NCBI GenBank assembly: GCA_903929355.1
Contig: CAIYUN010000087.1
Location: forward strand, 1 to 64,000
DNA length: 64,000 nt
DNA from: an uncultured Opitutaceae bacterium
GTDB taxonomy: Bacteria > Verrucomicrobiota > Verrucomicrobiia > Opitutales > Opitutaceae
Direction: 5' to 3'
The translations under genes were made by a program, and so were the position numbers. This document shows, one piece after another, positions 18,655 to 28,853 of the stretch (position 1 is the first letter of the stretch; each line of letters begins with the position of its first letter). The notes below the pieces were generated by a model. It had not been told where the DNA came from. It did not search any database and worked only from the letters and a program-made list of their open reading frames with translations.

Positions 18655-18714
18655 GGACTCAAAATCCCGCGACCTCAAAAGTCGTGCCGGTTCGACCCCG
18701 GCTCCGGGCACCAT
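18655..18714 (+). repeat. tRNA-Leu 3'-half direct repeat, copy 3 (right boundary of array)
   Basis: Perfect 60-bp copy, preceded by the same CCCGTGAGC as copy 2 but followed by unrelated sequence (CGTGGGTCTACACC). It is therefore the right end of the array, and the bases after it may be what originally followed tRNA-Leu. Confidence 0.9.
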
Positions 18715-18814
18715 CGTGGGTCTACACCAAAGTTTGGGGAGGGGCATGATTGGGTTGATGGTTGGTTTTCGGCTTGGTTTCTTGCGTCTGGCCGAATAAT
18801 CATAGGTTTCAATT

Positions 18815-19045
18815 GTGAGCACGATCGCGGAAATCGAAGAGGCCATCGCGAAACTTCCGGCGACGGAGGTTCGCCTGCTGTTGCAACGGCTGCAAGGGCG
18901 CGAGGCGGCGGCTTGGGATCAGCAAATCGCCGGCGACGCCCAAAGCGGACGGCTCGACGCCTTGTATACGCGGCTGACAGAACGAGATGGCGGTCAGCCT
19001 CAAATGTCGCTTGATGAAGTCCTCGACGACCCCAAGTTTTCGTGA
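18815..19045 (+). CDS. Putative antitoxin of RelE/ParE-like module (addiction-module component family)
   Basis: 76 aa, MSTIAEIEEAIAKLPATEVR; the pattern IEEAIxKLPxxExxxL, an internal basic/acidic helix and the C-terminal SLDEVLDDPKFS are typical of short antitoxins that sit upstream of RelE/ParE-fold toxins. The start could also be the GTG at 18815, which the upstream AGGTTTCAATT spacing supports. The next gene overlaps its 3' end by 32 bp in another frame, the usual antitoxin-first arrangement. It starts 100 bp after the last tRNA-Leu repeat, placing the module at the edge of the cassette array. Confidence 0.7.
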   Translation: MSTIAEIEEAIAKLPATEVRLLLQRLQGREAAAWDQQIAGDAQSGRLDALYTRLTERDGGQPQMSLDEVLDDPKFS

Positions 19046-19268
19046 ACGGCTCGCCGGCCTGCCTCCGGACATACGCCGGCTGGCCGTGAAAAACTTCAAG
19101 CTCTGGTTGGCCAACCCGCGGCACCCCTCGCTGCATTTCAAAAAGGTCGGTCGCTTTTGGTCGGCCCGGGTGGACGACGATTATCGCGCCTTGGCGATCA
19201 TGAAGCCAAGCGGTCCCGAATGGTTTTGGATCGGGTCTCATGCGGAGTACGACCGCTTGCTGGGATAG
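19014..19268 (+). CDS. RelE/ParE-superfamily toxin
   Basis: 84 aa from ATG 19014. Recognisable toxin motifs: RRLAVKNFKLWLANPRHPSL, HFKKVGRFWSARVDDDYRAL and FWIGSHAEYDRLL, matching the small plasmid-stabilisation/RelE-like family that inhibits growth by mRNA cleavage or gyrase poisoning. The ATG at 18987 is also in frame, but it lies deep in the antitoxin gene. The pair is probably auto-repressed from a promoter in the 18715-18814 gap, where TTGGGGAGGGGCATGATTGG is seen but no clear operator. Confidence 0.8.
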   Translation: MKSSTTPSFRERLAGLPPDIRRLAVKNFKLWLANPRHPSLHFKKVGRFWSARVDDDYRALAIMKPSGPEWFWIGSHAEYDRLLG

Positions 19269-19446
19269 GGTCGGCGGCGGCGATCATGCGGCCCAAGCGA
19301 GGTAAGTTCCCAATTGCCGCCAAGCTCCTATCGGGGCAAGAATGCGCGAATGAAATCGGTTCCTGAACATGTCGTGGCCAGCGGTCCGCCGGCGACCATT
19401 TGGTTTGGCGGGAGCGTTGACCGGTCGACAATGACCCTTCGTGTGA

Positions 19447-19671
19447 TGGCAAAGCATCGCGGCGACGGTTTCCAACGGTGCGACTGAGGCCGTCGAGCTC
19501 ACTTGCCAGGCCTTCGAGGGCGGCAACGCCACCGGCCAGCTCGTCTTCACCCGCCTCGGCTTCCTCCAATGCGTGCAGGACGTCTGGGCTGAGCTGGATC
19601 CCTGCGGCATGCCGCCCGAGCCTCCCGGTGTCCGCTACGCCGACCACAGCCGGACGATCCTTGTGATGTGA
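19447..19671 (+). pseudogene. Phage-like protein remnant upstream of portal gene
   Basis: An open stretch with no start codon reads ATVSNGATEAVELTCQAFEG and continues to PGVRYADHSRTILVM, then stops 2 bp before the portal-like ATG. The composition and immediate coupling to the portal fragment suggest the 3' end of a phage structural or packaging gene whose 5' part is lost. No exact family is recognised. The region 19269-19446 before it has no recognisable gene. Confidence 0.45.
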
Positions 19672-19673
19672 CC

Positions 19674-20171
19674 ATGGGCAAGCACTCCAGAGCTGAACAC
19701 CGGGCCATGCTCGCTGAAGCCAAGGCCATGGCTTTGCGGCCCGAGCCCCGCCCCGACGGTGGCACCGGCGACGGCGGCTTCGGTGGTTTCGGTTTTGGCG
19801 GCTACGGCTGCGGCAACGGCCACCAGGGCGCCGACTTCACACGCATGCGCGGGTATGTCTATTTCCCATAGCTCGACACCCGCCGCGCGATCACGACCTA
19901 TGCCCGGACCGAGATTCTTCGGCGGTCCCGCTTCCTGGTGGCCAACTATGGGATTGCGCGCCGGATCACCTTCGGCCTCGCCCGCATGGTCGCCGGCACC
20001 GGCCGGGTTCCGCAGCCCACCACCCGCGATCGTGCCTGGAACAAGTTGGCGAAAAATGCCTTCAACCGCGTCGCCGCCTCCCGCATCAGCTACGACCTCG
20101 GCGGCCGCTACGACTTCTATTCCTCGCAGGCCGCCGTCAAAGGCTTCCAGCATCGCGATGCTGGTTGCTGA
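19674..20171 (+). pseudogene. Phage portal protein fragment, amber-interrupted and truncated
   Basis: The frame starts MGKHSRAEHRAMLAEAKAMA, runs through a Gly-rich linker to FTRMRGYVYFP, meets TAG at 19869, and continues in the same frame LDTRRAITTYARTEILRRSR ... AWNKLAKNAFNRVA ... LGGRYDFYSSQAAV before ending at 20171. Both halves look like one lambda-type portal N-terminus, so the TAG is probably a CAG-to-TAG (Gln) change. Only about 165 codons of an expected ~500 remain. It is a prophage relic between the toxin-antitoxin pair and tRNA-Pro. The short hydrophobic ORF after it (20165-20389) is probably fortuitous. Confidence 0.6.
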
Positions 20172-20374
20172 TCATCTTCTCTGACAACCGCACCGTACGC
20201 CTCCTGCTGCGGACGCTGGTGATCGTGTTCGGCTTCATCGCCGCCGGGCTTTGCGTCATGGGTTCGCCGGCCAGCGGGAGAGCGCTTGCGATCCAAGAAA
20301 AGTCTATTTTCTCCCTGTGTGCGAAATCGCTTGCGTCGCCGGCTGGGGGATGGTTTCCTGACCCTTCAGTTGTT

Positions 20375-20451
<77 letters not shown>

Positions 20452-20584
20452 TTTTCCCCTTTCTGTGCCGCCATTCCCCGCCGGGGCGATAATGGCGCCT
20501 GCCCGCGCCCTCATCCCCTCCGTTTTTCAGTTCCCTGTTCAATTCCGGCATCAGGCATCCGGCCTCTGACCTCCTGACTTCTGA

Positions 20585-22669
<2,085 letters not shown>

Positions 22670-22728
22670 GTTAGCTGGCTCTGTGGCTCAGGGGAACCGG
22701 CAAAAAAACTTTTCCTCCCGGCGGAAGC

Positions 22729-23394
22729 GTGCATCTTGTCCCGATCGTGGCAGTTTCCCGCAATTCCAAACCTCGAATCGTCCTGTTCGGCGGCACCGAC
22801 CCGGAGTTCCTCGGTTGTGCCCGGGAGCAAATCACTGACCACGTCGCCGGGCGGTTGGATCATCCGACCGCCAAGGCACGGCTCCGGAAGTTCCTCGGGG
22901 CCCGTGGCTACCAGCCGGCGCCCGGGGACAAGGGCACAATCAATGATTTTGAGGGGGACGAGCGCCTCGATCTCATCCTCCAGGCCAACTTCCGCCTGGA
23001 GCGTGGGTACCTGCGCTGGGAGAAGGGTCAGACCAAGGCCATGCTGGAGGCCTGGCCGGCCCAGGAAGTCGTGGCGTTGTCGAATGGCGTGGCGTATGCG
23101 GCCGCCTGGGCCGCAGCGGGAGGAGTGATGGTTGAGGACCGGATGATCGCGTTGCTCGATGATCCGGTCTGGGAGAAATTCTCCCCCTTCGGCCTGCCCT
23201 ATGAGCCGTTTGCGCTCGATGGTAGCCTGCGGGTGCGGGGTCTGCTCCGCACTGAATGGGTCGGCCTTAATCCTTTTCAAGCCGAACCCCATCCCAAGGG
23301 CCTGACCCGGAGCTTTGCCGAGGACTTGGAGATCGCGGAGACCCGATGCGACGAGATCTTGCGGGGATTGGCTGCCGGGGCGCTCCCGAGCTGA
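22729..23394 (+). CDS. Hypothetical protein with phage minor-head-like segment
   Basis: 221 aa from GTG 22729 (GGCGGAAG upstream); a second GTG at 22747 (VAVSRNSKPRIVLFG) is possible. The middle reads LQANFRLERGYLRWEKGQ and WPAQEVVALSNGVAYAAAWA, then DPVWEKFSPFGLPYEPFALD and EWVGLNPFQAEPHPKG. The W-x-x-x-S-x-FG-x-PY-PF pattern is reminiscent of phage head-morphogenesis (Mu gpF-like) C-termini, where a substrate block precedes 'DP-W'. No signal or membrane segment. It may be a domesticated phage fragment; function unknown. Confidence 0.55.
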   Translation: MHLVPIVAVSRNSKPRIVLFGGTDPEFLGCAREQITDHVAGRLDHPTAKARLRKFLGARGYQPAPGDKGTINDFEGDERLDLILQANFRLERGYLRWEKGQTKAMLEAWPAQEVVALSNGVAYAAAWAAAGGVMVEDRMIALLDDPVWEKFSPFGLPYEPFALDGSLRVRGLLRTEWVGLNPFQAEPHPKGLTRSFAEDLEIAETRCDEILRGLAAGALPS

Positions 23395-23515
23395 AAGGGA
23401 GCCCTGAATCCCGAGTTTTCCGGCTCCGCTGCCACTCGGGCAATCATCGCTACGGTCGGCTCTCCGAGCCGTCTGCGGTCGCCACGGAGTGACGTCCCTA
23501 CCTGTTGGCGGCGTC

Positions 23516-23968
23516 CTACGGCTTGTAGAATTCCACCAGGTCCTTCAAACTCACCGAATACACGTCGCCGTTGCTGTTTTCGACGTTCTGGAGCTGAAAG
23601 CACAGCTCGGGGTCGCCCACCGCCGCTTCCGGCACGACAAAGATGCAGGTGAGGGTCGTTTCATGCTTGTCGGCCGGGAGGGCGCGCACCGTGGTGCCTG
23701 TATAGGCCCCAGTGGCGTCCTTTTGCTCCACCGCGAGGCAGGTGTTGGCTCCGGCGCGGAAGGGCTGGCCGCGGGTCGCGATTGAGACCCGGAAAAGCAG
23801 GCTGCCGTCCTTCAGCCGGTCCACCTTGATGGTGAAGCTGAGCGGGTTGGAGGCGGTGGCCTTCAGCTTTTCCGGGGTCAGCCGGAAATCGGTCGTCGTG
23901 GCCTGTGCGGGGGCGATGGCTCCGCCCACCAGCAGGATCACGGGAACAATTCGAATACATCGCCACAT
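23516..23968 (-). CDS. Exported protein, unknown function
   Basis: 150 aa from ATG 23968 (MWRCIRIVPVILLVGGAIAP), with a signal peptide ending near AQA. The mature part is a predicted all-beta domain: DFRLTPEKLKATASNPLSFT, IKVDRLKDGSLLFRVSI, and FVVPEAAVGDPELCFQLQNV. No family recognised. It is probably periplasmic. The convergent gap 23395-23515 holds diverged GGCTCTCCGAGCC and GCCACGGAGTGACGTCCC hairpin words, also seen at 48073-48116. Confidence 0.6.
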   Translation of the reverse strand: MWRCIRIVPVILLVGGAIAPAQATTTDFRLTPEKLKATASNPLSFTIKVDRLKDGSLLFRVSIATRGQPFRAGANTCLAVEQKDATGAYTGTTVRALPADKHETTLTCIFVVPEAAVGDPELCFQLQNVENSNGDVYSVSLKDLVEFYKP

Positions 23969-24150
23969 GGTCACGTGACGCAAACCGCCTTTCGGCCCGT
24001 GGGCAAGCGCGGAGGAATCCCGGCGTTCCTGCGGTTTTGCGCCCTTGGCGATCTGGTGTAAGTGCTCCGCTGGTTTGGAATGTATGAGGTCCCTGGTCGC
24101 GCCATCTCAACCGCCCTTGTTTCTGACCTCTGGCTTCTGACCCCTGACCC

Positions 24151-25605
24151 TCACTCCCAAGTGTAATGCACCTTGTAGGTGACCGTTTTCTCCTCATCGG
24201 GCTTCAGGCTCACTCGGAATTCGATGGTCTGCGCGTCATTCTTGAGGAAGGGGTCGGATTTCTCGGTGATTGCCCAGTTGGTGCCGCGGTAGAGGTGTTC
24301 GACCACGCGGATTTCGGCCGGCTCCAACTTGTGGTTGCGCACCTTGATCTCAAAGGTCTCATCCGCGAAATCGCCCCGGGCGCTGGCGGTGAAGTCGGTG
24401 CGCGCCCGCTCGCCGACGAGGTCGAAGGAATCGCCGACATAGAGGCGGATCGTCTCGTCCTTGGGGGTGTGGTCGAGGTTGTTCTCGCCCACGAACTCGA
24501 GCCGCTGTTCCTCGTCCGACCGGTAAAAGCGCACCCGGCCCTTGGGCAGCGGCAGACCGAGATGGTTCTCCTTGGTGTTGTGGATCTCGCGCATCACCCA
24601 CACCTTCTTGTTCGACTGGGTGCCGTAGTTGGGGCTGCGGGCGGTGCCCGGGTTGAGGCCGCGGTAATCGCCGACCGCAGCGCCGTCGTAGATGTAGAGG
24701 GCCGGCGCGGTGATGCCCTCGGCCCGGACAAACTCGACCTGCACCGTCTCGCGATCTCGCAGGGTCGCCGGACGGGCCAGCGTGTAGAGATGGTACTCGT
24801 CAAAGGTCTTCTCGGTAACGACCGGTGCCATGGCGGCCATGGCCATCGCCCCGCCCGCCCCGCCGCGCGCCCCCAGGCGTGGGGCCACCGGCTGGATTTT
24901 GTTCACGTCGCCGGCCATCAGTTTGACGGTGGCATTCGCAAAGGACATGCCCGACTGGTTGTTGATGGTGACCCAGCCGACGAGGTCGGCCTTGTCGCCC
25001 TTTTCGGCCGCCACCAGGTTGTAGGCGGCCTGCCAGGAAAACCCGCCGGTGACGTAGCTCAGGTCGGCGTTGAATTTCACGGCGGACTCGGACTCGATGT
25101 CCCACCCCAGCGTCGGCTTGAGGATGGCGTCATCGGCCAGCGCGGGAAAGACCGGTTCCCCGGGCAGGGAGAAGCGGAGCTGGCCGTTCACCTCGATGAT
25201 GGGCGTCTGGTCACCCTGGCCGCGGGAGGCGCCCGGGGTGTAACCACTGCGGATGATCCGGCCCTGCACGGGAAACTCCTTCTGGTTCTGGTCGTGGACG
25301 AGAAACGTGATGGTTTTACCCTCGTTGAACTGGAGCAGCAGACCCTGCGAGATCGTGTCGGCCCGGTAGTTCTGGTCGAGGATGCGAAACGGCACCTGGC
25401 CCGCCGGGTCGCGCAGCACGACCGAGTCGGTCTCCATCTGCGCGGTGACGCCGGAGAAGGCGACGGTGTTGACCCCGGCCTTGAGGTCGAGCGGCACCCG
25501 GTCGCGGACGACGGCAAAGTTGGCGTTGTAGATCGTGAGCGAGGGCTGGCCGGCGAGGACGGCAGGCAGCAGACCGGCGAGGGCGAGGAAGCGGGGAAAG
25601 GTCAT
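24151..25605 (-). CDS. Exported DUF4139 domain protein
   Basis: 484 aa with signal peptide MTFPRFLALAGLLPAVLAGQ. The N-terminus SLTIYNANFAVVRDRVPLDL and the later WQAAYNLVAAEKGDKADLVG, VTINNQSGMSFANATVKLMA and KTFDEYHLYTLARPATLRDR are the hallmark of DUF4139 proteins (related to mucoidy inhibitor MuiA-type proteins). The C-terminus VTYKVHYTWE ends the beta-sandwich. Role unknown; probably periplasmic or envelope-associated. A short Gly/Ala/Met-rich insert (LGARGGAGGAMAMAAMAP) interrupts the domain around residue 255. The upstream gap beyond 23968 (23969-24150) carries a TCTGACC word repeat. Confidence 0.85.
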   Translation of the reverse strand: MTFPRFLALAGLLPAVLAGQPSLTIYNANFAVVRDRVPLDLKAGVNTVAFSGVTAQMETDSVVLRDPAGQVPFRILDQNYRADTISQGLLLQFNEGKTITFLVHDQNQKEFPVQGRIIRSGYTPGASRGQGDQTPIIEVNGQLRFSLPGEPVFPALADDAILKPTLGWDIESESAVKFNADLSYVTGGFSWQAAYNLVAAEKGDKADLVGWVTINNQSGMSFANATVKLMAGDVNKIQPVAPRLGARGGAGGAMAMAAMAPVVTEKTFDEYHLYTLARPATLRDRETVQVEFVRAEGITAPALYIYDGAAVGDYRGLNPGTARSPNYGTQSNKKVWVMREIHNTKENHLGLPLPKGRVRFYRSDEEQRLEFVGENNLDHTPKDETIRLYVGDSFDLVGERARTDFTASARGDFADETFEIKVRNHKLEPAEIRVVEHLYRGTNWAITEKSDPFLKNDAQTIEFRVSLKPDEEKTVTYKVHYTWE

Positions 25606-25840
25606 GGAGGGGAAGGTTCAACCAATTAGACGGGCGAGGGCGGCAAACCTTAGAAGAAAACGGCGTTTTAGCCAGCCGCGATGGCCGGGGAGGGTTGACC
25701 GTGCAGTCCGCGCGTAGCTGGCATGAGCTAGGGCGCGACCGCTGACCGCGCCGTCCGGGAGCGCGCAAGTGATCGCCATGGGCCGTGCGGTGGTTCATTG
25801 CAGGCTGGAAGCCGGCGCTACTCCCTGCTTAAACCCTCCC

Positions 25841-26644
25841 ATGATTGACTGGCGCCACTGGCACAACGAGCCGCATCTCATCGGCGGGCTGGTCCTGCTC
25901 GGGTGGCTCTTTGCCCTGTTGACGGGCCCGTTCCGGGCGCGGTTGGCCCCGCCGGGGACACTCTGGCCGCGCGGCCCCGCCTTCTGCTTTTACACCTCTT
26001 TGGCCATCTTTTACCTCTCGGTCGGCTCGCCGCTCGACCAGTTTGGCGAGCGCTTTCTGCTCAGCGCGCACATGATCCAACACCAGCTGATCGTGTATCC
26101 GGCGGCGGCGCTTTTTCTCCTCGGGTTGCCTCCCTGGGTGGTCCGGCCGGTGACCGGCCAGGCCAGCCTGCGTGGCCTGCTCCGCTTCCTCACGAATCCA
26201 GTGGTCTGCGGCTTGGTTTTTTCCCTCACTTACAACGTCTGGCATTTGCCCGCCCTCTATGACTGGGCGTTGGAAAATCGCGTCATCCACATCGTGGAAC
26301 ATGTCATGTTTTTTGGCGCGGCGCTGTTTTATTGGTGGCCGCTGCTCAGTCCGTCCACGGAGTTTCCTCCGCTGGGTTCAGGCGCGCAGTTGCTCTACCT
26401 GCTCGCGGTGATGATCAGCATGACGCCGCTGTTCGCCTACCTCGCGTTTGTCGGCGACGTGGTCTATCCGACTTACGAATTCGCCCCCCGGCTCTTCCCC
26501 AATTTCTCACCGGCCGACGACCAGAATCTCGCCGCCGGCATCATGGAACTGGGAGGAGGGACGGTTGTTTTTATCGCCTCGGCGGTGCTTTTTTTCCGCT
26601 GGCAGCGTCCCGAGCAACTGCGGCGGCGGGCCCTGCCGGTGTAG
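25841..26644 (+). CDS. ctaG: Cytochrome c oxidase assembly factor CtaG (caa3_CtaG family)
   Basis: 267 aa from ATG 25841 (MIDWRHWHNEPHLIGGLVLL). Seven or so hydrophobic segments, with HMIQHQLIVYPAAALFLLGL, NVWHLPALYDWALENR and HIVEHVMFFGAALFYWWPLL supplying the conserved His residues of caa3_CtaG membrane proteins, which help assemble the copper centre of terminal oxidases in the inner membrane. No oxidase genes flank it, so its partner lies elsewhere. The 235-bp upstream gap contains GC-rich hairpins (CGCGACCGCTGACCGCG) but no gene. Confidence 0.85.
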   Translation: MIDWRHWHNEPHLIGGLVLLGWLFALLTGPFRARLAPPGTLWPRGPAFCFYTSLAIFYLSVGSPLDQFGERFLLSAHMIQHQLIVYPAAALFLLGLPPWVVRPVTGQASLRGLLRFLTNPVVCGLVFSLTYNVWHLPALYDWALENRVIHIVEHVMFFGAALFYWWPLLSPSTEFPPLGSGAQLLYLLAVMISMTPLFAYLAFVGDVVYPTYEFAPRLFPNFSPADDQNLAAGIMELGGGTVVFIASAVLFFRWQRPEQLRRRALPV

Positions 26645-26670
26645 GATCTCGGCTCCCCCTCGGCTTTACC

Positions 26671-27123
26671 ATGCGCCTCTGGACGCTTCATCCCCGTTAC
26701 CTCGATGCCAAGGGCTTGGTCGCGCTCTGGCGCGAGGCCTTGCTGGCCCAGGCGGTTCTGCGGGGACAGACCAAGGGCTACCGGCATCACCCCCAGCTCC
26801 ATCGTTTCCTCGCCACGGACGATCCCCCGGCGGCCCTGGCCAGCTATCTGGCGGCCGTTCATGCCGAGTCGGTCGACCGCGGCTATCATTTCGACGCCGC
26901 CAAGATCGGGGACGCGCGGTTTTCCCGGCTGCTGCCGGAAACGCGTGGCCAGTTGCGGCATGAGTGGACGCATCTGCGGCGCAAGCTCCGCGAACGCGAC
27001 CCGGCGCGGTGGCGCGCGCTGTCGGACGTGAAGCAGCCCCGGCCGCATCCCCTGTTTCGCCTCGTTGCGGGCGGGATCCGACCCTGGGAAAAGGTCTCCA
27101 TTCCACCTCCTAAGCGCATCTGA
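26671..27123 (+). CDS. Pyrimidine dimer DNA glycosylase/endonuclease V-like protein
   Basis: 150 aa from ATG 26671. The N-terminus MRLWTLHPRYLDAKGLVALW and REALLAQAVLRGQTKGYRHH match the bacterial group annotated as pyrimidine-dimer glycosylase (Pfam Pyr_excise). T4 DenV belongs to the same superfamily and cuts UV-damaged DNA. Later basic motifs: LRHEWTHLRRKLRERDP and HPLFRLVAGGIRPWE. It lies 26 bp after ctaG and is possibly co-transcribed. Whether this branch has glycosylase activity is not established to my knowledge. Confidence 0.7.
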   Translation: MRLWTLHPRYLDAKGLVALWREALLAQAVLRGQTKGYRHHPQLHRFLATDDPPAALASYLAAVHAESVDRGYHFDAAKIGDARFSRLLPETRGQLRHEWTHLRRKLRERDPARWRALSDVKQPRPHPLFRLVAGGIRPWEKVSIPPPKRI

Positions 27124-27126
27124 CCC

Positions 27127-27366
27127 AGCGCCGATTCATGTACGGATATAAAACCATGATTATGATAGATAAAACACCATTTATAAACCCGGGATAAAAT
27201 CCGGCCGAACGGACGGCTTTGAACCACTGATGGACACTGATGAACACTGATTCAGAGGATCGGATAAGTGTAAATTAGTGTGAATAAGTGGTTACAGGTT
27301 TTTGTCTGATGAGGTCATGGACGAACACCCAAGCCTTTGTGGCCTCGATATTCTTCCCTTCGTGAA
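27127..27366 (+). repeat. Dispersed ~240-bp repeat, copy 3
   Basis: The head AGCGCCGATTCATG, hairpin core 27222-27293 and TTCGTGAA tail all match the copies at 9107 and 10608, with the strongest arm pairing of the set (30-position stem with a few mismatches). It fills most of the 342-bp gap 27124-27465; the remainder (27367-27465) shows nothing recognisable. Confidence 0.85.
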
Positions 27367-27465
27367 CCAGCAGTAAAAGATTATCAGACGTTGATATAAG
27401 TGGTTTGTTCGGTGCACTCTCGGGTTGGGCTCTGTGATGTCTGTGACCAATAGTTGAAATCAGGA

Positions 27466-28179
27466 TCATGGGCTCTTCAAGCCCATCAACGCCTCCTGGA
27501 GTTTTTGGGCGGTGGCCCGCGTCTGCTCGGTTTCAGCGGGGCGGTTGGCGATGTTCCGGGCCCGGTCGCCGGCGATGTCGATTGCCTGGTGCAATACACC
27601 GGCGAGCACTGCACTCCGGGCAGGGTCGGAGCCGCGGTCGTTGGCCACAGCACCGGCCGCCTGTGCCAGGGATCGCAAGTCCGCGTACAGCCCGGGGTGG
27701 GCCGTGAGGCTGACGAACCCGATGTCCTGCTCGATGGTTCTGACCAAACCCAGGGCCGCATCGGCCACCACGCGGGGCGGCGTCGGCCGTTCGCCGGCCC
27801 TGGCCGCCGGAGTGCCCGGCGTCCTGGGGGGCAGGGCAAACGGATCCGTGCTGGCGTCGTAAACCTTGGCAGGTGCGGGCGAAAGGGCGGGTGCGGGCGA
27901 AGAGGCGGAGACGGCGGCGGGGCGGGTTGGCTGGGCAGGGACAGGAGGCGTCACGGGATCCACGACGGCCAAAAGGTGGAGTGGAGCCGCCGGAGCTGGT
28001 GCCGAGGCCGGTGGTGGTACAAGGGTGTGGAGGATGCTGAGGCACGTCACCGCGCTGGTGAGCGCCGAGCAGAGAACCGTGAGCAGCAGGATCCGAACCG
28101 AACCGGTGATCGAACAACCCGTCGGACCGGAACAGAACGCTGCGCGCGATGAGCGGCGGCATGAACCAACCTCCACCAT
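27466..28179 (-). CDS. Membrane-anchored Pro/Ala-rich protein, unknown function
   Basis: 237 aa from ATG 28179 (MVEVGSCRRSSRAAFCSG); the frame is open further upstream to 28362 but that part looks non-coding. One transmembrane segment (SVRILLLTVLCSALTSAVTC) is followed by a long Pro/Ala-rich linker (PPASAPAPAAP, AVSASSPAPALSPAPAK) and a helical C-terminus with DDD-free repeats such as TAHPGLYADLRSLAQAAGAV and VLAGVLHQAIDIAGDRARNI. The topology fits a periplasmic domain on a flexible stalk. No family recognised. The gap 28180-28436 contains a GGGACGCCACTCCGAGGC word (28342). Confidence 0.5.
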   Translation of the reverse strand: MVEVGSCRRSSRAAFCSGPTGCSITGSVRILLLTVLCSALTSAVTCLSILHTLVPPPASAPAPAAPLHLLAVVDPVTPPVPAQPTRPAAVSASSPAPALSPAPAKVYDASTDPFALPPRTPGTPAARAGERPTPPRVVADAALGLVRTIEQDIGFVSLTAHPGLYADLRSLAQAAGAVANDRGSDPARSAVLAGVLHQAIDIAGDRARNIANRPAETEQTRATAQKLQEALMGLKSP

Positions 28180-28436
28180 CGAGGGCGCGGCGTTCAATGT
28201 GAAACCTGGGGGCACAACATTGTGGGATAGCACTGGCATCGGGGGGGAGCGGAGTTCCAACCACTGGCCTGAACGATGTACCCTAACGAGGGCGGAGTCA
28301 ATTTGGCCAGGGTAGGGCATGACGTGTTCTGGCTCGCGGGCAGGGACGCCACTCCGAGGCATCAGCCGAACACCATCGGTGCGATTTTAAATGCGTCACC
28401 ACCGTCCTCCGGGCCATCACCCTGTCATTCAACCAG

Positions 28437-28853
28437 TCACGGATGAATGAGACTGAGCGGTTGGTTGCGCTGACGGCGATAAGTGGAAAAATGTCGCAGA
28501 TCCGTTGTGATGATTTTTGCTCCCGGGAACAGTTCATTGAGCCGAAGCACACAGCCATCGGCCACATCCATCTCGGGCCAGTATTTCGCCACAGCTGCAC
28601 GCACATGGTCGGAGTCCCCGGACAGGACTGGTGCGAGGCGCACCTGTCCACGCGCCGGCAGGGCCAGGACGAGATCCACCGCGCGGGACGAAGTGGCAAG
28701 CAAGTAACACGCCTCGGCGAGAACAATTTCACAAGTGACCGGAGGCTCACCAAGCGAATTGAGCACCTGCCGCGCCCAAGAGTGATGCGAATCAGCGACG
28801 TTGGCGAAGGCCACGAGCGGGCCAGTGTCGAGAATGTAACGCGGGCTAGCCAC
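28437..28853 (-). CDS. PIN-domain ribonuclease toxin (VapC-like)
   Basis: 138 aa. The PIN acidic residues are visible: Asp in RYILDTGPLVAFAN (about residue 9), Glu in IVLAEACYLL (about 46), and Asp in DVADGCVLRLNE and IITTDLRHF. PIN toxins cleave tRNA or rRNA and are neutralised by a partner encoded just upstream. Its start overlaps the preceding small gene by 8 bp, so the two are translationally coupled. The length is normal for the family. Confidence 0.85.
   Translation of the reverse strand: MASPRYILDTGPLVAFANVADSHHSWARQVLNSLGEPPVTCEIVLAEACYLLATSSRAVDLVLALPARGQVRLAPVLSGDSDHVRAAVAKYWPEMDVADGCVLRLNELFPGAKIITTDLRHFSTYRRQRNQPLSLIHP

Larger units (their letters stand above)
18032..18714 (+). 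mobile_element. tRNA-Leu-anchored cassette 2 (683 bp)
   Basis: Same architecture as cassette 1: 190-bp left end (18032-18221), anticodon-like hairpins at 18205 and 18269, variable interior (18222-18533), 121-bp right end (18534-18654) and a terminal perfect 60-bp tRNA-Leu repeat. The interior is only about 312 bp and contains no convincing gene; the best frame is a 44-aa ORF starting MSQSKPRGILPD (18434) whose stop falls in the right end. It keeps a fragment resembling the cargo leader of cassette 1 (CCTTGCCATCCTTTGAGGCC). It may be an emptied or decayed cassette, or one whose product is RNA. Confidence 0.65.

Noticed and set aside
17972-18714. Two further tRNA-Leu genes
   Set aside because: Only the 3' 60 nt are present at 17972 and 18655; the acceptor 5' strand and D arm are missing, so they are not tRNA genes.
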